From a virus, in IMG/VR virus record IMGVR_UViG_3300032294_001470, positions 1 to 55,134 of that record: DNA of 55,134 nt. One strand, given 5' to 3'. The position numbers and the translations under genes are program-made. The notes under the pieces are model-generated. The model did no database searches. It saw only the letters and a program-made list of their open reading frames with translations, and was not told the DNA's origin. Of the stretch, positions 7,239 to 16,104 are shown piece after piece. Every line of letters starts with the position of its first letter. Position 1 is the first letter of the stretch.

Positions 7239-8291
7239 TTAAAAATTTTCAGGGTTAATAGTATTATCCGGAGCTTCTATCTCTTCAGGTTTGACCGGTG
7301 GTGTGGTAACAGGTGGTTTATTGGTGTTATTTTGACCACATACATTAATGGTTATTTCAGTGGTAATTGAATTTCCATCATATCCTTTATTAATTAACGC
7401 TTGTTGTGTTTTTGGACCAAATTTCCCATCAGGTGTAACTCCTAAACATTCTTGAACTTTAGCAATTGTCTCATTTTTACATCTAAATTTAATTGGGTAT
7501 ACCTCAGGACAACTTTTATATTGACTTGTTCTTGGTTGTGGTGCTGGTTGTGGAGACGGAGTTGTTTCTTCAGTATCTACAACATCCTCAACATCGCCAT
7601 CATTAAAATAATAATAAAGAAGTGCAATAACACCAATACTTAAACCCGCACCTATACCCCACTTTTTGAGTGCAGTCCAAGTACTTCGGGATTCAACAGG
7701 AGGTTTAGGAATATTTGCAATAGCATCATCAATATCTGTTGGTTTTACAGGTACATTTTTTGGTAAGTTTTTATTTGCTATCTTTACCGCAATTTCATCG
7801 GCAATTGTTGGGTCGTATCCTTTTCTGATTAAATCATTTTTAATTTTTTGACCTGACATGTTAGGGAATTTTTTAAATGATAAGTTAGCTGCCTTATCAG
7901 TCAAACTCTTTCTTAGAGGACCAGTTATTCTACCTTTTTTTAACAATGCTTTAGCAATAGGGCCAATTTGGGATGTCTTTAAAGTACCTTTAGCCATTGC
8001 TGTTGCTATTTCATCACCACTTCTGAACCCTGCTTGTGCCGCAACATCGTCTAAAAATTTAATACCTTGTAAGTATTTGGCATTTTTAGCTTGTTTAAGA
8101 GACGCAATTAATGCCTCATCCGCAGTTCCAAACAAAGACGTTAAAAATGTTTTAACAGGTTGTTCAGTTAATAAAGAACCATTAGAAACAAAAGTTTTAT
8201 TACTTATTAAATTTTCACTTAATGTTGCTTTTGTGTTATATAACATTAGTAATTTTGTTTTATTAAGTTCTTCAAGAATTATGTTTTTCAT
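7239..8291 (-). CDS. Membrane-anchored peptidoglycan-binding-domain protein (candidate virion protein)
   Basis: The 350 residues contain an N-terminal helical leader ending in LTEQ (41-44), a long basic alpha-helical region (about 45-200), one transmembrane helix (about 211-228), an acidic then Pro-rich linker, and a PG_binding_1-like domain (about 260-318) with the typical LGVTPDGKFGPKTQQAL motif. Three cysteines in the last domain may form disulfides. The layout suits a protein that spans or docks on the cell envelope during genome entry. A peptidoglycan-binding module linked to a leader strengthens the case for a virion component. Confidence 0.8.
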   Translation of the reverse strand: MKNIILEELNKTKLLMLYNTKATLSENLISNKTFVSNGSLLTEQPVKTFLTSLFGTADEALIASLKQAKNAKYLQGIKFLDDVAAQAGFRSGDEIATAMAKGTLKTSQIGPIAKALLKKGRITGPLRKSLTDKAANLSFKKFPNMSGQKIKNDLIRKGYDPTIADEIAVKIANKNLPKNVPVKPTDIDDAIANIPKPPVESRSTWTALKKWGIGAGLSIGVIALLYYYFNDGDVEDVVDTEETTPSPQPAPQPRTSQYKSCPEVYPIKFRCKNETIAKVQECLGVTPDGKFGPKTQQALINKGYDGNSITTEITINVCGQNNTNKPPVTTPPVKPEEIEAPDNTINPENF

Positions 8292-8314
8292 ATTTATTAT
8301 TTTTTGTTTTTTTA

Positions 8315-9712
8315 TTACAGTTCAAACGTTACTTCATCGTCCTCAAACGTTTTCGCAAATTCTGATTCGGCTTTAGCTTGAGCTTGTTTTAATTGTTCAT
8401 CAGTTATTTCACCACTCTCAACTTTTGGTTGACAACTTAAACCATCAAGTCCTAGTGCCGCACATATTCCGGTAGTAAGTAAAAATGAAGACCCCATTCT
8501 ATCAACAATCACACCTCCCGGTGGTATTGGTTTAGGTGGTTTTTTCGCCCAAATGTCTTTAACTTTAGCTTTAAATCCTGATTTAGGTGTGGTAGGGTTT
8601 GGAGTTTTATTTTTTGCTGCTGCCACCATTTCATCCACCATCTGAGACACTTTTTGTTGAACTTTCGTTCCCCAAGATTGTAGAGATTTTATTCCTAATT
8701 TTTCACCTAAGAATTTAGCTGCTTGACCTATTAAGTTTTTTAAAGTACCAATTCCTGATTTTAATAAATTAAATGCTTTAAGAAAAATCCCTCCTTTACT
8801 TACTGCAGCCGTACCTAATTGTGCAAAAGATTTTATTCCTGCAAATGCGGTTTTAAATATTTTCCCCATTGAAGGTGCTAATATTGCAATTGCACTCGCC
8901 ATAATACTTATAATCTCCCAACCTTGACCTGTTAATCCCTTATAAGTGTCCCATAACAATAATGAACCAAAAATAACCCCATTTGTTATTTGACCAATAA
9001 CTGGTATTAAAGAAACACCCGTTAATGCTGCGGTACCTGAAGCACTGAAGACTAATTTTCTCATTCCTTCCATAATACATTCAATACCACTTTTAGTACA
9101 ATTCCATACGTCGGCAATTTTAGTTTTTACATACTCCCATACTTTACCGGCACTTTCTTTAGCCCACTGAGTAAACCCTTTTTGTTTAATCAATTTATCT
9201 TGGTCTTTAACCCATTCAGCACCTTGTTTAACAAGGTCTTTACCATAATTGTAAACATTTTTAGCACCTGTTTTAGCAATATCACCTACTTTATTAGCAA
9301 TATTTACAGGATTGTACCATTCACCTTGTTCAATAATTAATTTTATTGAATTCCACGAATCCACAACTCTTTGTTCTATAAGTAATTTATCAACTGACTC
9401 GTTAATTAATAATAATTTATTACCATGATTACTTTCCCATTCTTGAATTATTTTTATTGTATTTTCAGGTTTTAATGTTTCAATTAAAAAATACAAAAAT
9501 CTTCTTGGTTCGGATGTATATTCTGTTAATGAAATTGAACCTGTTTTATATTTGAAATTAAAATTTTCATTTATAATATCTAAAGCAATATTTAATGATT
9601 CAAAAGTATAAGGTACAAAGTTCCTTCCATTCAAATCATTTTGTTCAAAAGACATTTTTACAACTCCTTTATCGGTAAACAAATACCCCATATTTACAGA
9701 CATCCCTATCAT
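8315..9712 (-). CDS. Large leader-block protein with membrane segments (candidate virion/ejection protein)
   Basis: The 465-residue product starts at an ATG overlapping the TAA of the upstream gene (TAATG), which supports this start and translational coupling. E-Q sites occur at LIEQ (111-114) and IIEQ (126-129). A Lys-rich helical region follows, then two or three hydrophobic glycine/alanine-rich segments (about 215-300), more amphipathic helices, and an acidic tail. There are no catalytic motifs. Hydrophobic stretches deep inside a soluble-looking protein recall phage inner-head proteins that insert into membranes; this is inference. Confidence 0.78.
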   Translation of the reverse strand: MIGMSVNMGYLFTDKGVVKMSFEQNDLNGRNFVPYTFESLNIALDIINENFNFKYKTGSISLTEYTSEPRRFLYFLIETLKPENTIKIIQEWESNHGNKLLLINESVDKLLIEQRVVDSWNSIKLIIEQGEWYNPVNIANKVGDIAKTGAKNVYNYGKDLVKQGAEWVKDQDKLIKQKGFTQWAKESAGKVWEYVKTKIADVWNCTKSGIECIMEGMRKLVFSASGTAALTGVSLIPVIGQITNGVIFGSLLLWDTYKGLTGQGWEIISIMASAIAILAPSMGKIFKTAFAGIKSFAQLGTAAVSKGGIFLKAFNLLKSGIGTLKNLIGQAAKFLGEKLGIKSLQSWGTKVQQKVSQMVDEMVAAAKNKTPNPTTPKSGFKAKVKDIWAKKPPKPIPPGGVIVDRMGSSFLLTTGICAALGLDGLSCQPKVESGEITDEQLKQAQAKAESEFAKTFEDDEVTFEL

Positions 9713-10227
9713 TATATTTTACCGTATTTTAGTTCATCACTTGTTTTAACTTTACAAATACTAATATTTGTTTTACCTTGGCACCATGTCTCTATTTGTT
9801 CCGAAACTCTTTTAACTACCTCATTCATTTTCAATCTTCCAAACAATTCCCCATTTAATGCGTCAAATAATGATTCACCTCCTATTTCAGGGTACGATTT
9901 AATAATTGCCATTGAACTGGCGATGTCTTTAAAACCGTTGTCTAAAACATATGTTATTCCCTTAAAATCGGTTCCCATTCCACTAACAGCCTTTTTAATT
10001 TGGGTTGCAGCATTTTTAACATTTGCGGTTGGGTTGCCAAAATTTATGTTTTTAACTTGTGATGGGTTCTTCATTAGTGACTTTGTAACAGTTTTAAAAT
10101 ATTCCGGGTTGTTAACTTGTTCACTAAGTAATTTTCTATTTTCATTTAAAGTTTTTGACATATCATAAGACATCATCAATTTAACTCTCTCTAACGCTTC
10201 TTGCGGACTATAATTAGGTTGTACCAT
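9712..10227 (-). CDS. Leader-block protein (candidate virion protein)
   Basis: The 171-residue product begins with an amphipathic helix (residues 7-33) and reaches LSEQ at 34-37. The rest resembles annexin-like or helical repeats in feel (VSGMGTDFKGITYVLDNG), but I cannot name a family. Its stop overlaps the next start. An ATATTTAT motif lies 13 nt before the ATG. Confidence 0.75.
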   Translation of the reverse strand: MVQPNYSPQEALERVKLMMSYDMSKTLNENRKLLSEQVNNPEYFKTVTKSLMKNPSQVKNINFGNPTANVKNAATQIKKAVSGMGTDFKGITYVLDNGFKDIASSMAIIKSYPEIGGESLFDALNGELFGRLKMNEVVKRVSEQIETWCQGKTNISICKVKTSDELKYGKI

Positions 10228-10240
10228 ATTTTTTTTATTT

Positions 10241-10248
10241 ATAAATAT
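10241..10248 (-). promoter_or_regulatory. ATATTTAT motif (candidate late promoter)
   Basis: Exact octamer on the coding strand 13 nt before the start at 10227, in the short gap after the gene at 10256-10486. Confidence 0.45.
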
Positions 10249-10255
10249 CTTTTAT

Positions 10256-10486
10256 CTACCAAATTTGATTTGCGGAACCTCTTTTTATTCCCGTATTCCA
10301 TTTTTGTCCCGATTTCATTAATGGGTTTGCTTTACCTCTAGTTAAAGGATATGAGTCGGCCCATTTTGGGACACTTCCTCCACCTCCGGATGATGCGGAA
10401 GCATCATCTTGTTCGTCTAACTCATCTTTAAAGCCACCGGAATTTTTATTAAAAAAATCTATTAAAAAATCTACATCCAAATTCAT
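10256..10486 (-). CDS. Small leader-block protein
   Basis: The 76-residue product has a short hydrophobic/acidic helix, LDEQ at 23-26, an acidic then Ser/Gly-rich linker, and a basic C-terminal half with Trp and Gly (PKWADSYPLTRGKANP). It is the first gene of the minus-strand block and has an ATATTTAT motif 4 nt upstream. If cleaved after LDE it would release a basic peptide of about 50 residues. Function unknown. Confidence 0.65.
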   Translation of the reverse strand: MNLDVDFLIDFFNKNSGGFKDELDEQDDASASSGGGGSVPKWADSYPLTRGKANPLMKSGQKWNTGIKRGSANQIW

Positions 10487-10490
10487 AACA

Positions 10491-10498
10491 ATAAATAT
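10491..10498 (-). promoter_or_regulatory. ATATTTAT motif (candidate late promoter)
   Basis: Exact octamer ending 4 nt before the start codon at 10486, at the head of the 10486-5642 block. Confidence 0.5.
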
Positions 10499-10522
10499 AT
10501 TATCAATTAGAAAAAAAAGTAT

Positions 10523-10530
10523 TATATTTG
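10523..10530 (+). promoter_or_regulatory. -7 box 4 nt before the ATG (leaderless candidate)
   Basis: TATATTTG, then CAGT, then ATG at 10535. The predicted transcription start falls on or next to the start codon. Confidence 0.6.
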
Positions 10531-10534
10531 CAGT

Positions 10535-11068
10535 ATGAAAAATTTATATATCCTTTTAATTTTGTTTTTATTCACTTCTTGTGAGAAATTTTCCCTTGAA
10601 ACCAGTGATGTTACTTTAAGTGGAAAATATGTTGTTTCAAAACTTGACATTACCAATGTCGACCAAAGTCAAACGAGAGATTCTTTATATACTATCGGTG
10701 ACACATATCTTAATAAAATGATGTCAGACCCTTTTGATTCAATGGTTATCAATCGTTTTTATATCCATTTTGATTACTCAACAGTACGAATGAATTTACA
10801 GGGAGTTAATCCAACGGGTAGGGATATATGGGAATATGGTTCATCACCCAATGAAATATTTTATAGAATCATCGGTAATAACACTTACAATAACGGGTTC
10901 TTACAATTTGATTATGTTGCGTCAGATAAATCCGTTAGGACTTTAACATTCTTAATTGAGGATGATGGATTTGAATCTCTTCAATTGAAAAGTGCTGGTG
11001 GTTGGTTTAGAGGAAAATTTGGTGAGAAACAAGTAATGACATTATATCTCACCAGAGTTGGACCTTAA
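10535..11068 (+). CDS. Predicted lipoprotein
   Basis: The 177 residues start with a lipoprotein signal peptide (MKNLYILLILFLFTSCEKFS); Cys16 would be lipidated. The mature part is beta-rich and resembles small Bacteroidota lipocalin-like or hypothetical lipoproteins, but no family is assigned. A host-type promoter with no room for a leader suggests early expression. A surface lipoprotein from a phage could block superinfection; that is only a suggestion. Confidence 0.8.
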   Translation: MKNLYILLILFLFTSCEKFSLETSDVTLSGKYVVSKLDITNVDQSQTRDSLYTIGDTYLNKMMSDPFDSMVINRFYIHFDYSTVRMNLQGVNPTGRDIWEYGSSPNEIFYRIIGNNTYNNGFLQFDYVASDKSVRTLTFLIEDDGFESLQLKSAGGWFRGKFGEKQVMTLYLTRVGP

Positions 11069-11370
11069 TATAATTCTGTCTCAGGTAGTTCGTTTGAATT
11101 TACTTCGTAATATTCATTCAAAAAAGATAACAACTCATCTTCATTTAATTGGGTGAAATAATTTCTTTCCCATAACTCATCTTCATCGATTTCATCTTCT
11201 AATAAAATTTTGTCTTCGGATTCTACAGAAAACCCGTATTCACTAGCAACCGAAAAATTTATATTTCCGGTTCTTATTACATCATCATCGTCTTCGATTG
11301 TTCTAAAAGAAACTTCCAATATGTTTGTTTCTTGGTTTAAAAAATATGATACTATTTCTTTAATTTCCAT
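11065..11370 (-). CDS. Hypothetical acidic protein
   Basis: The 101-residue product is very acidic, with many Asp-Glu runs and alternating beta-like strands. No signal peptide or membrane helix. It converges with the lipoprotein gene, overlapping it by 4 bp. Not recognised. Confidence 0.65.
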   Translation of the reverse strand: MEIKEIVSYFLNQETNILEVSFRTIEDDDDVIRTGNINFSVASEYGFSVESEDKILLEDEIDEDELWERNYFTQLNEDELLSFLNEYYEVNSNELPETELY

Positions 11371-11426
11371 GTTTAAATGTTTTTATTATAAAATATTCGA
11401 AAATTCGCCAAAAACCATTTTGACAT

Positions 11427-11458
11427 AAAAAAAACCCTCAATTTGAGGGTTTTATTTT
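11427..11458. terminator. Bidirectional intrinsic terminator
   Basis: AACCCTCAA/TTGAGGGTT stem with flanking A- and T-runs, immediately after the stop of the 11460-13397 gene. Confidence 0.8.
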
Positions 11459-11459
11459 T

Positions 11460-13397
11460 TTAATTGAATTTATTAATTCTGTTGAACATCTCCGAAATTT
11501 TATTCTTTTGGGTAATAAATGATTCTTTCATATCAACATCAATTTCTTCCCAATCATCATCTTCAGAGTCATCTCCTTCAAAATCCCCACTATGTGTTGC
11601 AAATCCGAAATCATCTTCAGAGTCATATTCCTCCAATTCACTTTCATATGAAAATTCTTGGTAAGGACCTCCTTTACCTGGTCCCTCACTATCAAAATCA
11701 TATGCTCTTTTCATACTACCATAAATTCCTTGAGACCCTGAAACATCTTGTTCGTCCATTTCTTCTTCAATTTCATCGTCAGCCCATGCAGATTCCATAG
11801 TTTCATACATTTTTTCAGGGTCATATCCATACATGTCATCTTCATTAACCGGATATACACCTAATGGTCCGTTAGATTCAAAATCATATGCTGGTTGAAC
11901 ATCATCAACATCCATATCATCAACATTTCCCTCTTGTTCGTCTAAATCTGAGATATAATCCTCGACATCTCTATCTGGGAACAAGTAGTTTGATTTTTTT
12001 CCTCTAAATTTAAAATGAGGATTTGAATTATCCTCATAATCAATTCTATCCACGAATTCAATATCATCTTCATAATCAGGGTTATACTTTGGAAAGTATT
12101 TGTATTTACTACCTTTACTTAATTTGTCAACCTCAATTTCATCAAGATTCATATCTTCAAATCCATCATCTTCATTATCCGGGTCATCAACACCATCTTC
12201 AGTGTAAGATGATTCATAATCTTGGAAATCATTATCATCATCATAATATGGGTCATACATACTTCGGTCTTTATAATCGTCATTACTAACTTGTTCAGTT
12301 TTAATTTTTTTCATGTGATGAGCTTTTTCAAATGTCCCATAGTCGTTTCCACCACCTTCAACATAATCGAAATCACCTTTTGTTAAGTTCAAATCATGCA
12401 CATTATAAATGTCATCCAAATGTCCGGTTTCTTCCTCCATTCTTCCTGAACCACATTGCTCACAAACATTTTCTTTCATGGTGCCACCACATTGTTCACA
12501 AACTTCTTTGAGTTTATTTTTACCAATAATCACATCGTCAATAACAATTTGTTCTGTCCTATCTTTTCTTAAGTTTTTAAAGTCATTTTCTTTACCCTTA
12601 GTTTTACCACCAAGTACATCAATAACGACCATATCTTTTTCTTCGTTTCTATCTTTTCGTAAATTTTTTAATTTATCAGTAGTTTTACCACCAAGTACAT
12701 CATCACTATGTCTATATTTAGTTTTGTATGATGGCATGTCACGAGGCATTCTTAGTTCAGGATAATATTCTTCTTCATCGTCATCACCATAGTATGGGTC
12801 ATACATACTTCTGTCTTTATATTCTTCATCGTCATCATCACCTAAACCATATTTAGTATTACCATAGTCAATATCATCTTCAAAAGAATCTTCATAATCT
12901 CTATCACCCATCAACATGTCTTTTTCTCTTCTAGACATTTTAGAAAGGTTTTTATTACCGAACCTTGGGTGTCCGTCATCCATACCACCAAGTTCCATAA
13001 CTTCACCCTTCGCACCACATTGTTCGCAAGTCTCACCTTCTTTCATTTCACCACCACATTGTTCGCACATATTACCTTCTTCCATTTCCGACTCTTCCAT
13101 ATGTCCATAATTACATTCAGAACAAACACCATCCATAATCATTGCACCACACTCATCACAAACTTCGTTATTCTCAACTTGTTCGTTAATTCCCATGTTT
13201 GTGTATTTCTTAACTTCACCCTTATTATTAACAACCATACCATCTTTATCGCCAGCAAAATCATAAACATATAATGGTTGAGTGTTTGATACCTGTGGTT
13301 GCATTGTTTGGTATCCGTTATATAAACTTTTATGTTGGTTCAAAATATCTTGTTTTTCACTTGCAGATAATTGACCTAATCCAAAATAACCTCTCAT
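11460..13397 (-). CDS. Large acidic repeat protein with three zinc ribbons and leader
   Basis: The 645-residue product opens with a leader (LSASEKQDILNQHKSLYNG) like that of the protein at 6327-7235. Three CxxC..CxxC zinc-ribbon-like units follow: one CDECG..CSECN and two of the form CEQCGG..CEQCG (about 80-135 and 300-320). Between and after them lie acidic low-complexity repeats with copies of RSMYDPYY, VLGGKT and NLRKDR. Multiple D/T/N-E-Q sites are scattered through it. A highly acidic, repetitive, possibly multiply cleaved protein would suit a scaffold or internal head protein. No enzyme motif is seen; not matched to a family. Confidence 0.78.
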   Translation of the reverse strand: MRGYFGLGQLSASEKQDILNQHKSLYNGYQTMQPQVSNTQPLYVYDFAGDKDGMVVNNKGEVKKYTNMGINEQVENNEVCDECGAMIMDGVCSECNYGHMEESEMEEGNMCEQCGGEMKEGETCEQCGAKGEVMELGGMDDGHPRFGNKNLSKMSRREKDMLMGDRDYEDSFEDDIDYGNTKYGLGDDDDEEYKDRSMYDPYYGDDDEEEYYPELRMPRDMPSYKTKYRHSDDVLGGKTTDKLKNLRKDRNEEKDMVVIDVLGGKTKGKENDFKNLRKDRTEQIVIDDVIIGKNKLKEVCEQCGGTMKENVCEQCGSGRMEEETGHLDDIYNVHDLNLTKGDFDYVEGGGNDYGTFEKAHHMKKIKTEQVSNDDYKDRSMYDPYYDDDNDFQDYESSYTEDGVDDPDNEDDGFEDMNLDEIEVDKLSKGSKYKYFPKYNPDYEDDIEFVDRIDYEDNSNPHFKFRGKKSNYLFPDRDVEDYISDLDEQEGNVDDMDVDDVQPAYDFESNGPLGVYPVNEDDMYGYDPEKMYETMESAWADDEIEEEMDEQDVSGSQGIYGSMKRAYDFDSEGPGKGGPYQEFSYESELEEYDSEDDFGFATHSGDFEGDDSEDDDWEEIDVDMKESFITQKNKISEMFNRINKFN

Positions 13398-13571
13398 AAT
13401 TTAATTTTAATAATAAATACTTCTAAATCTACATTTATCGTTTGACAAAGTCGAAACTTGAGTTTATTATTATATTGTCAGTGAGAGTTCTCAACATATT
13501 TGATAGTATCTTGGTAACTTACTTTCGCCGAAAAAGGGCTCTCCTGATTTTTTCTCACAATTTTTTTCAAG

Positions 13572-13826
13572 ATGAATATTAAAGGATACGATATTAATGA
13601 AATTGCCGAAGGTGCTGTTATATTAGATGGATTAGATTCCGCGATAATTGGTGTCATTGAGGAATTTGGTCGAGACAATCGAATCCTATATTCAAAAAAT
13701 AAAATCATAGAAATTCTATCCGAGAGAGATGGTATGGATTGGGAGGACGCCGAAGAATTTTATGGTTACAATATTTTGGGTCTTTACGCCGGAGAACAAA
13801 ATCCAGTTTTTTTAATTACGGAATAA
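13572..13826 (+). CDS. Hypothetical acidic protein
   Basis: The 84-residue soluble acidic product has no recognised motif and no signal peptide. It opens the long plus-strand run of probable early genes. The 170-bp gap before it contains the string GTATCTTGGT also found near 36850 and 42585. Confidence 0.7.
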   Translation: MNIKGYDINEIAEGAVILDGLDSAIIGVIEEFGRDNRILYSKNKIIEILSERDGMDWEDAEEFYGYNILGLYAGEQNPVFLITE

Positions 13827-13841
13827 CTAAAAAAAATTTAT

Positions 13842-13849
13842 TATATTTG
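13842..13849 (+). promoter_or_regulatory. Bacteroidota-type -7 box (TATATTTG)
   Basis: TATATTTGCA 17 nt before the ATG at 13867. Confidence 0.6.
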
Positions 13850-13866
13850 CATCAAAATTGTAAATA

Positions 13867-14367
13867 ATGAATATATTCTTTTTAGATTATGATGTTGAAA
13901 AATGTGCTCAATATCATTGTGACAAGCATGTTGTTAAAATGATACTTGAAACCGCCCAATTATTGTGCGGTGTTCATCATATAACCGACCAAGTAACCGA
14001 CCAAGTAACCGACCAAGTACCCTACAAGTTGTCACATAAAAACCATCCTTGTGCGATATGGTCTCGGGAATCATTAACCAATTATTTGTATCTATGTGAA
14101 CTGGGTTTAGCTCTTTGTAAAGAATATACCCATAGATATGGAAAACGACATAAGTCTCAAGATGTTATTGAGTGGTGTGTCACAAATAAAGTCAATATTT
14201 GTGACAAAGGTTTCACCGAACCTCCAAAGGCAATGCCGGATGAATATAAAGTTAAATCGGTGATTCAATCTTATAGAAATTATTATGTTGGAGCAAAATC
14301 ATCATTTGCAAAATGGAAAAATAGAGAAATTCCACAATGGTTTAAATTAGAAGAAGAATTAGTATGA
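13867..14367 (+). CDS. Conserved phage-type hypothetical protein (YHCDKHVVKM family)
   Basis: The 166 residues open with a motif I have seen repeatedly in phage hypotheticals: a D-x-D, then AQYHCDKHVVKMILETAQLL. An HKNHPCAIW block and the C-terminal R-Y-x-N-Y-Y..K-W follow. The conserved His, Cys and Asp suggest a metal site. A 12-bp unit repeated three times (13984-14019) inserts TDQV copies after residue 38. The function is not established. It overlaps the next gene by 4 bp. Confidence 0.75.
   Translation: MNIFFLDYDVEKCAQYHCDKHVVKMILETAQLLCGVHHITDQVTDQVTDQVPYKLSHKNHPCAIWSRESLTNYLYLCELGLALCKEYTHRYGKRHKSQDVIEWCVTNKVNICDKGFTEPPKAMPDEYKVKSVIQSYRNYYVGAKSSFAKWKNREIPQWFKLEEELV
13984..14019 (+). 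repeat. Tandem 12-bp repeat, three copies
   Basis: ACCGACCAAGTA is repeated three times in frame, adding TDQV units. The perfect copies suggest recent slippage and possible length variation. Confidence 0.85.
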
Positions 14368-14825
14368 AAGTATTCAAAGAAATTGAAAGAAAGTTTTTAT
14401 TAAAAAGATTCCCAAGACTTGAAAAAATAAATAATGTTTTTCAAATTGAGCAATGGTATCACTCGGATGGTTATCGTTATAGAAAACAGGTTGAAGTTCC
14501 GACAAACGAACTCAAAATTTTCAAAACAAAAAAAACCAATATATCAAAAGGAATAAATCAAGAAGAAGAAACCACTTTAACCATATTTGAATTTAATGAA
14601 TTGGACTTATCAAACTCATTACACATAAATAAGACAAGAACGGTCATCAAATACAAAGGTAAAAATTTTGAGATTGATAAATATGAGGGAATAAATATTG
14701 TAATACTTGAAGTTGAATTAAACGACATCAATGAAAAAATAGAATTTCCAAAGTATCTTGAGAGAGAAATTTTATATGAAGTTACCGGGATAAAAGAATT
14801 TAGTAATAAAAAACTAGCCGAATAA
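14364..14825 (+). CDS. CYTH-domain protein (triphosphate tunnel metalloenzyme-like)
   Basis: The 153-residue product carries the signature EIERKFLL at residues 6-13 (E-x-E-x-K), a basic YRYRKQ strand, KTRTVIKYKGKNFEIDKYEG, and an ILEVEL strand, as in CYTH enzymes that bind triphosphate-containing substrates with metal in a beta tunnel. Family members include thiamine triphosphatase, class IV adenylyl cyclase and RNA triphosphatases. Which reaction applies is not visible. It overlaps the preceding gene by 4 bp and lies just before a metallophosphoesterase, so an RNA-end or nucleotide role is plausible. Confidence 0.85.
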   Translation: MKVFKEIERKFLLKRFPRLEKINNVFQIEQWYHSDGYRYRKQVEVPTNELKIFKTKKTNISKGINQEEETTLTIFEFNELDLSNSLHINKTRTVIKYKGKNFEIDKYEGINIVILEVELNDINEKIEFPKYLEREILYEVTGIKEFSNKKLAE

Positions 14826-14836
14826 AATTTTTTTAT

Positions 14837-14844
14837 TATATTTG
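14837..14844 (+). promoter_or_regulatory. -7 box 4 nt before the ATG (leaderless candidate)
   Basis: TATATTTG, TGGT, then ATG at 14849. Same geometry as at 3838, 10523, 18410, 41078 and 47853. Confidence 0.6.
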
Positions 14845-14848
14845 TGGT

Positions 14849-15499
14849 ATGATTAAGATAGAAAAAAATAGAAAAGTTTTTATTACTTCGGATACTCACT
14901 ACGGACACAAAAATATTTGTAGAGGAGTGACCGAATGGCGTCTCCCTGATGGTAGTATTCCAATATCTCAAACCAGAGATTTTGACACCATTGAAAAAAT
15001 GAATGAAAAAATAATTAAGACCATTAACTCAATTGTTGGTGAGGATGATGTTTTAATTCACTTGGGAGACTGGTCATTTGGTGGATTTGAGAATGTTCAA
15101 AAATTCAGAGATAGAATTCTGTGTAAAGAGATTCGTCTTATATTAGGTAATCACGATACACATATCGAAAATGACCGATACAATGTTCAGGAATTATTTA
15201 CAAGTGTTACCCATTACACAAAATTGATGTATAAGTTCAAAACATTTGTATTATCTCACTATCCAATCTCGTCTTGGGACGGACTAAATAAAGGTCACAT
15301 CCATCTTCACGGACATGTTCACCTACCAACTGAATTGAGATTCGGTAAAGGTAAAAAAATGGATGTTGGTATGGATGGTCACCCAACTTTTGGGATATAT
15401 GATATGGATGATATCATAAGAATAATGGATAAACGCGAGATTATGTCAGATATGTTATTTGACCACCACACAGACGAAATAAAAGGAATTGTAGGGTAA
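14849..15499 (+). CDS. Calcineurin-like metallophosphoesterase
   Basis: The 216-residue protein has the metal-site series of this superfamily in order: D-T-H-x-G-H (about 16-21), H-L-G-D-W (about 70-74), G-N-H-D (about 104-107), S-H-Y-P and H-x-H-G-H-V-H. It is a small single-domain phosphatase or phosphodiesterase of a type common in phages. In bacterial Pnkp a similar fold removes 2',3'-cyclic phosphates before ligation, so a role with the kinase and RNA ligase a few kb downstream is possible but not shown. Its stop overlaps the next ATG. Confidence 0.88.
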   Translation: MIKIEKNRKVFITSDTHYGHKNICRGVTEWRLPDGSIPISQTRDFDTIEKMNEKIIKTINSIVGEDDVLIHLGDWSFGGFENVQKFRDRILCKEIRLILGNHDTHIENDRYNVQELFTSVTHYTKLMYKFKTFVLSHYPISSWDGLNKGHIHLHGHVHLPTELRFGKGKKMDVGMDGHPTFGIYDMDDIIRIMDKREIMSDMLFDHHTDEIKGIVG

Positions 15500-15837
15500 T
15501 GGAAACGAAAATTTATTACAAACCACCGAAACAAGAATACTTCGATGATTTGAAATCCTCATGTATTCGATATTGGAAAACATTTGACAATGATTTTGGT
15601 TATACAGATGAAAAAATCAAAACATTGGAGTCATTGGAAAATGTTGGTGGTAATTTTATGACGATGGTAAAAATGATTCATCCATTGGCGTGGGAAGTAA
15701 TTGCGGAACTAGTGACTTTGGAAACTAGAGTTCATATTAGTGTAAGATTAGAAGATGGAGGAGATAGTTTAGAAACAGATTTTTTTAATATTTGGGGAAA
15801 AAATAAATCAAAGGAAAAATATGGTCAGCTCAATTAA
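15499..15837 (+). CDS. Hypothetical protein
   Basis: The 112-residue soluble product shows no known motif. It begins in the last base of the phosphoesterase gene (TAATG), implying translational coupling, and its 3' end overlaps the next gene by 17 bp. Confidence 0.7.
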   Translation: METKIYYKPPKQEYFDDLKSSCIRYWKTFDNDFGYTDEKIKTLESLENVGGNFMTMVKMIHPLAWEVIAELVTLETRVHISVRLEDGGDSLETDFFNIWGKNKSKEKYGQLN

Positions 15838-16096
15838 ACTTGGTAATTTAACAATCAAAGGTGTTTTCAGACATCAATGGGATAATCTTGAATCCGATAG
15901 AATATTTCATAGGATTAAATGGAAAACAAAAGAAATTGGTGTTTTCTTTAGAAAAGATTTATGTGTTGGGACCGATAAAAAAGGTAAGAAAATGTTTGAT
16001 GAAGGTAATCTTAGACCATCGTATATGTTTGGCGTTCGGTTCATTTGGTTTAAAATGTGGATTGAAATTTCTTGGAAAGTATTACATTTAAAATAA
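15821..16096 (+). CDS. Hypothetical Trp-rich basic protein
   Basis: The 91-residue product is basic and rich in Trp, Phe and Ile, with beta-like strands (IKLGNLTIKGVF, FGVRFIWFKMWIEISW). No signal peptide. It is probably part of the same operon. Not recognised. Confidence 0.6.
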   Translation: MVSSIKLGNLTIKGVFRHQWDNLESDRIFHRIKWKTKEIGVFFRKDLCVGTDKKGKKMFDEGNLRPSYMFGVRFIWFKMWIEISWKVLHLK

Positions 16097-16104
16097 AAAA
16101 AAAT

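Noticed and set aside
12023-12765. Long plus-strand frames opposite the acidic zinc-ribbon protein
   Set aside because: They are antisense shadows of a low-complexity Asp/Glu gene and give His/Tyr/Ser-rich products without start signals.
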